Assembly (NCBI GenBank): GCA_021784255.1
Contig: JAJXSZ010000092.1
Location: 1-9,558, forward strand
DNA from: Pseudomonadota bacterium
GTDB taxonomy: Bacteria > Pseudomonadota > Alphaproteobacteria > Acetobacterales > Acetobacteraceae
Direction: 5' to 3'
Length of the DNA: 9,558 bases
Numbering within the stretch: the stretch's first letter is position 1; every line of letters begins with the position of its first letter. A model generated the notes under the pieces. The model saw only the letters and a list, made by a program, of their open reading frames with translations, was not told where the DNA came from and did not search any database. Positions 7,037 through 9,558 of the stretch are shown in pieces. Position numbers and translations under genes: made by a program.

Positions 7037-7069
7037 ACGCCGGCGCGGGCGAGTCCGCACGCCGGCGCG
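7037..7069. repeat. pair of 11-bp direct repeats / hairpin in the dnaB leader
   Basis: acgccggcgcg occurs at 7037-7047 and 7059-7069, with starts 22 bp apart. The core cgccggcg is its own reverse complement, so the two copies can also pair in RNA: an 8-bp GC stem, extendable by G-U and G-C pairs, with a loop of about 10 to 14 nt. It sits in the 75-nt cfa-dnaB gap, ending one base before the dnaB ribosome binding site. No U-tract follows on the minus strand, so it is not a standard intrinsic terminator. Confidence 0.6.
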
Positions 7070-7099
7070 CGTGTGGATTGCGGGGATTGGGGGGACGGC

Positions 7100-8335
7100 T
7101 CAGGCGCGGATCTCCTGGCGCGCGGCGACGCGCTCGGCCTCCGCCATGTAGTCGCGCGCGAGCGGTAGCGCGGCCTGCTCGCGCACCAGCTGCAGTTGGA
7201 AATTCATGTGGTCCTGGCGGCGGAAGGCGAGTTCGGAGCCCGCCAGGTAGAACTCGAACATGCGGCAGAAGCGCTCGTCGTAGAGGCCCTGGATCGCGTC
7301 GCGGTTGGCGGCGAAGCGCCGCCGCCACTGGCGCAGCGTCAGCGCATAGTGCAGGCGCAGGATCTCGATGTCGGTGCTGCACAGCCCGACCCGCTCGACC
7401 GCCGGCAGCACCTCCGACAGCGACGGCGAATAGCCGCCGGGGAAGATGTATTTCGCGAGCCACGGGTTGGTCCTGGCCGGCCCGTCGAAGCGCCCGATGG
7501 CGTGGATCAGCGCCACCCCGTCCTGGGCGAGGCAGCGCTTCACCACCCGGAAGAACTGGTCGTAGAAGCCGACGCCGACATGCTCGAACATGCCGACCGA
7601 GACGATGCGGTCGAAGGTCGCGTGCAGGGCGCGGTAGTCCATCAGTTCGAAGCTGACACGATCGGCGAGCCCCTCGGCGGCGGCGCGCGCCTGGGCCTCG
7701 GCAAGCTGCTCGGTGGACAGCGTGATGCCGGTGACGCGCGCGCCGTAGTCGCGCGCCAGCGTCAGCGCCATGCCGCCCCAGCCGCAGCCGATGTCGAGCA
7801 CCGAAAGGTCCGGCCGGTCGAGCCGCAGCTTGGCGGCGATATGGTGCTTCTTCTTGAGCTGCGCTTCCTCCAGCGTCTCGTCGCCATTGGGAAAATAGGC
7901 GCATGAATACTGGCGGTCGCGGTCGAGGAAGAGCGAGTAGAGACGGCCGTTGAGGTCGTAATGGTGCGCGACATTGCGCCGCGCGCGCGACGCCGGATTG
8001 AACTGCGCGAAGCGGCGCGTGATGCGGCCGAGCCCGTCGCGCAGGCCGATCAGCGACACGCGCGCGGTCTGCGAGCCGAGATTGGTCATCAGCACCTCGA
8101 GCACGTCGTAGATGCCGCAATCGACCGGCGTCAGCGTGCCGTCCATGTAGGCTTCGCCGAGGGCGAGGCTGGGGTTCACGACGAGGCGACGGATGGTGGC
8201 GGCGTCGGCGATGGCCATCACCGCCTCGGGGCCCTTCTCGCCGGCATAGGTGGTGATGGAACCATCGGGCCAGCGGACCGTCAGCCGACCCAGCACGATG
8301 AGCCGCCTGAGAATGAGATCGAGCGCTGCCCGCAT
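7100..8335 (-). CDS. cfa: cyclopropane-fatty-acyl-phospholipid synthase
   Basis: SAM-dependent enzyme acting at the inner membrane surface: it adds a methylene group across the cis double bond of unsaturated acyl chains in phospholipids, usually a stationary-phase or acid-stress adaptation. The 411 residues include an N-terminal lipid-binding domain (about 1-110), then NVAHHYDLNGRLYSLFLD (121-138), YSCAYF (143-148), the SAM-binding loop LDIGCGWGGMA (180-190), GMFEHVG (248-254), LIHAIG (276-281) and LRLHYALTLRQW (326-337). C145, E251, H278 and Y330 correspond to the active-site cysteine, glutamate, histidine and tyrosine of E. coli Cfa, so it should be active. The ATG at 8335 has AGGGAG six bases upstream; an ATG further upstream (8488) would overlap the preceding gene and add residues unlike the family. 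Paralogous SAM-dependent lipid methyltransferases share this fold, but the motifs fit Cfa well. Confidence 0.93.
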   Translation of the reverse strand: MRAALDLILRRLIVLGRLTVRWPDGSITTYAGEKGPEAVMAIADAATIRRLVVNPSLALGEAYMDGTLTPVDCGIYDVLEVLMTNLGSQTARVSLIGLRDGLGRITRRFAQFNPASRARRNVAHHYDLNGRLYSLFLDRDRQYSCAYFPNGDETLEEAQLKKKHHIAAKLRLDRPDLSVLDIGCGWGGMALTLARDYGARVTGITLSTEQLAEAQARAAAEGLADRVSFELMDYRALHATFDRIVSVGMFEHVGVGFYDQFFRVVKRCLAQDGVALIHAIGRFDGPARTNPWLAKYIFPGGYSPSLSEVLPAVERVGLCSTDIEILRLHYALTLRQWRRRFAANRDAIQGLYDERFCRMFEFYLAGSELAFRRQDHMNFQLQLVREQAALPLARDYMAEAERVAARQEIRA

Positions 8336-8341
8336 CCGTTT

Positions 8342-8347
8342 CTCCCT
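8342..8347 (-). promoter_or_regulatory. strong ribosome binding site of the cyclopropane synthase gene
   Basis: AGGGAG on the minus strand, 6 nt before the ATG at 8335. It is the best Shine-Dalgarno match I noticed in the window and settles the start of this gene. Confidence 0.7.
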
Positions 8348-8420
8348 GCGTTTGACGCGCCTAGATTGGACCGGCAGGCGCCAGAAAGGCAACCTTGCCG
8401 CCATCGCCGCGCGCGCCCGG

Positions 8421-9558
8421 TCAGGAAGCCGGAACGACTTTGTACAGCGCGATTCCCGGCCGCTGCGCGACGCGCACAAGGCGGCCATGCAGCATCGTCG
8501 GCGGCGCGCCGGACCAGGTGCCGGTGACGATCATCATGTCGAAATAACCGAGCGCGGGGTCGATCGGCCGCTGCCCCGCCTCCTTGGCGACGGCGCGGCG
8601 GATCGTCTCCATCGCCGTCTCGGTCGCGACCTCGGCCGGCACCGCTTCCAGCGGCTGCTGCCCGGGCTTGTCGAACAGCGCGGGGACGAAACGATCCGTC
8701 ACCGCGGCGATATAGACCGGGAAATGGTAGTCGGTGGGCAGCGCGAGGTCGGCAACCCAGGGACTGAGCCCTGGCGCGGGGGTGTCGTCCTGCACCTCGC
8801 CGACGCGCGTGCCCGGCGGAATCTGGTCGAGAATCCAGTGCACGTCGGCGATGTAGGGGCCGGTGCGCGACCAGGCGACGAGCATGACGGCCAGGCGCAG
8901 TGCCAGCATCGCGCCGAGCACCAGCGCCGCCGCGCGCGCCTGGCCGCGGTCGCGAAACGAGGGCAGGAAGGCGACGGTGACGAGCACCCCGGCGAGCAGC
9001 TGGAACCGGACATTGACGTAATAGAGGCCGTGTTCGGCGAAGGGCAGCGCGAGGCCGAGCACGACCATGGCCAGCAGCACCAGCAGCCCCGCAGGCGCCA
9101 CCGCGACGCGCCCGGCGCGGCGGGCACGCAGCAGCACCAGGACCAGCAGCAGCCCGGTCAGGGTGCCAAGAAACACCGGGTAGGAATACCAGGCCGAGCC
9201 CAGCGTGTGCCAAAGCAGAGCCAGCCGCTCGGGCAGCGTGCGTCCGCCGACGGTGAGCACCTTGGTCGCGGCGTAGAGCCCGGCGAGCATCAGCCCGGCC
9301 GGCAGCGGCGGCAGCAGGGCGGCGGCGGCTCGCAGGAGCCAGTCCGGCGCCGCCCGCGCCCGCCAGGCGCGCACCAGCGCGTCGGCGCCGAGGAGCATGC
9401 CGAAGACGAAGGCGCCGAACAGGTGGGCGACGAACAGCACGAAGCCTAGCGGCAGCGCCAGCAGGGCGAGCGCGGCGAGGGCGCGCGGCGAGCGGGCGCG
9501 GCGGCGCAGCAGCAGCCAGGTGCCGGCGGCCCAGAACGCCAGCATCGTGGCGAGGCAG
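8421..9558 (-). CDS. multi-pass membrane protein, possibly a GT-C glycosyltransferase-like protein (N-terminus outside window)
   Basis: I do not recognise a named gene. At least 378 residues are visible; the frame is still open at the window edge and the first ATG inside (9545) has no Shine-Dalgarno, so the N-terminus lies outside. Numbered from that ATG there are six or seven hydrophobic helices (about 1-14, 25-52, 70-95, 120-140, 150-170, 180-195, 204-226) with short Arg-rich loops, including YYVNVRFQLL (175-184). From about residue 227 a soluble C-terminal domain of some 145 residues follows, starting GPYIADVHWILDQIPPG and ending in a basic RLVRVAQRPGIALYKVVPAS. A row of helices with a trailing extracytoplasmic domain and a residue-poor hydrophilic core resembles the C-terminal half of polyprenyl-phosphate-sugar glycosyltransferases of the GT-C type, but the catalytic first loop would be in the missing part, so this is only a guess. 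It precedes the cyclopropane synthase gene by 85 nt. Confidence 0.75.
   Translation of the reverse strand, partial: CLATMLAFWAAGTWLLLRRRARSPRALAALALLALPLGFVLFVAHLFGAFVFGMLLGADALVRAWRARAAPDWLLRAAAALLPPLPAGLMLAGLYAATKVLTVGGRTLPERLALLWHTLGSAWYSYPVFLGTLTGLLLVLVLLRARRAGRVAVAPAGLLVLLAMVVLGLALPFAEHGLYYVNVRFQLLAGVLVTVAFLPSFRDRGQARAAALVLGAMLALRLAVMLVAWSRTGPYIADVHWILDQIPPGTRVGEVQDDTPAPGLSPWVADLALPTDYHFPVYIAAVTDRFVPALFDKPGQQPLEAVPAEVATETAMETIRRAVAKEAGQRPIDPALGYFDMMIVTGTWSGAPPTMLHGRLVRVAQRPGIALYKVVPAS

Noticed and set aside
5528..7060. dnaB starting at the GTG at 7060
   Set aside because: The added 12 residues are Arg-rich, encoded by the palindromic repeat, and there is a well-spaced AGGGA before the ATG at 7024.
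1281..7168. Very long open frames on the plus strand (for example 1281-3650, 3559-5574 and 5459-7168)
   Set aside because: They lie opposite well-identified genes and their products are Arg, Gly, Ala and His rich without any family motif. Long antisense frames are expected where third codon positions are almost all G or C.
8380..8400. Possible intrinsic terminator after the membrane protein (short GGCA/TGCC stem followed by TTTCT on the minus strand)
   Set aside because: The stem is only 4 bp with a 4-nt loop and the T-run is three bases, too weak to call.
7100..8488. Cyclopropane synthase starting at the ATG at 8488
   Set aside because: It would overlap the end of the upstream gene by 68 nt and add 51 basic residues; the ATG at 8335 has a strong ribosome binding site.
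1..9558. Defence system, CRISPR array, mobile element, phage or tRNA signals
   Set aside because: Every stretch over 100 nt is explained by a housekeeping or envelope gene; I saw no spaced repeats of CRISPR type, no transposase and no tRNA-like fold.

Overview
The window is a high-GC stretch, densely coding, with all nine recognisable genes on the minus strand, so it reads right to left. The GC richness, the codon use and the gene order dnaB-alr-(mlaE-mlaF)-radA-cvpA-purF suggest an alphaproteobacterium, probably in Rhodospirillales and perhaps Acetobacteraceae. The taxon is inferred from gene order and protein flavour, not from a marker gene.

Layout in transcription order: (1) 9558-8421, the C-terminal part of a multi-pass membrane protein with a soluble C-terminal domain, cut by the window edge; (2) 8335-7100, a cyclopropane-fatty-acyl-phospholipid synthase; (3) 7024-5528, the replicative helicase DnaB; (4) 5520-4450, alanine racemase; (5) 4449-3625 and 3628-2840, the permease and ATPase of an Mla-type phospholipid ABC transporter, overlapping by ATGA; (6) 2843-1449, the repair/recombination ATPase RadA; (7) 1372-665, the CvpA membrane protein; (8) 651-1, the N-terminal 217 residues of amidophosphoribosyltransferase PurF, cut by the left window edge. 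From dnaB to purF the gaps are at most 76 nt and several genes overlap or abut, so this looks like one long housekeeping operon covering replication, peptidoglycan precursor supply, outer-membrane lipid trafficking, DNA repair and purine synthesis. A weak candidate promoter ahead of cvpA could give cvpA-purF separate expression.

I see no mobile element, CRISPR array, RNA gene, phage gene or unknown multi-gene system; this is mostly ordinary chromosome. The points worth a second look are small ones. The complete radA frame, with all four zinc-ribbon cysteines, has no ATG, GTG or TTG start; the best-placed start is an ATA codon that overlaps the mlaF TAG stop, and one base (2841) decides both. 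A perfect 13-bp tandem duplication covers the alr stop and the mlaE start. A palindromic 11-bp repeat occurs twice, exactly 22 bp apart, just before the dnaB ribosome binding site. The mla pair has no mlaD next to it.
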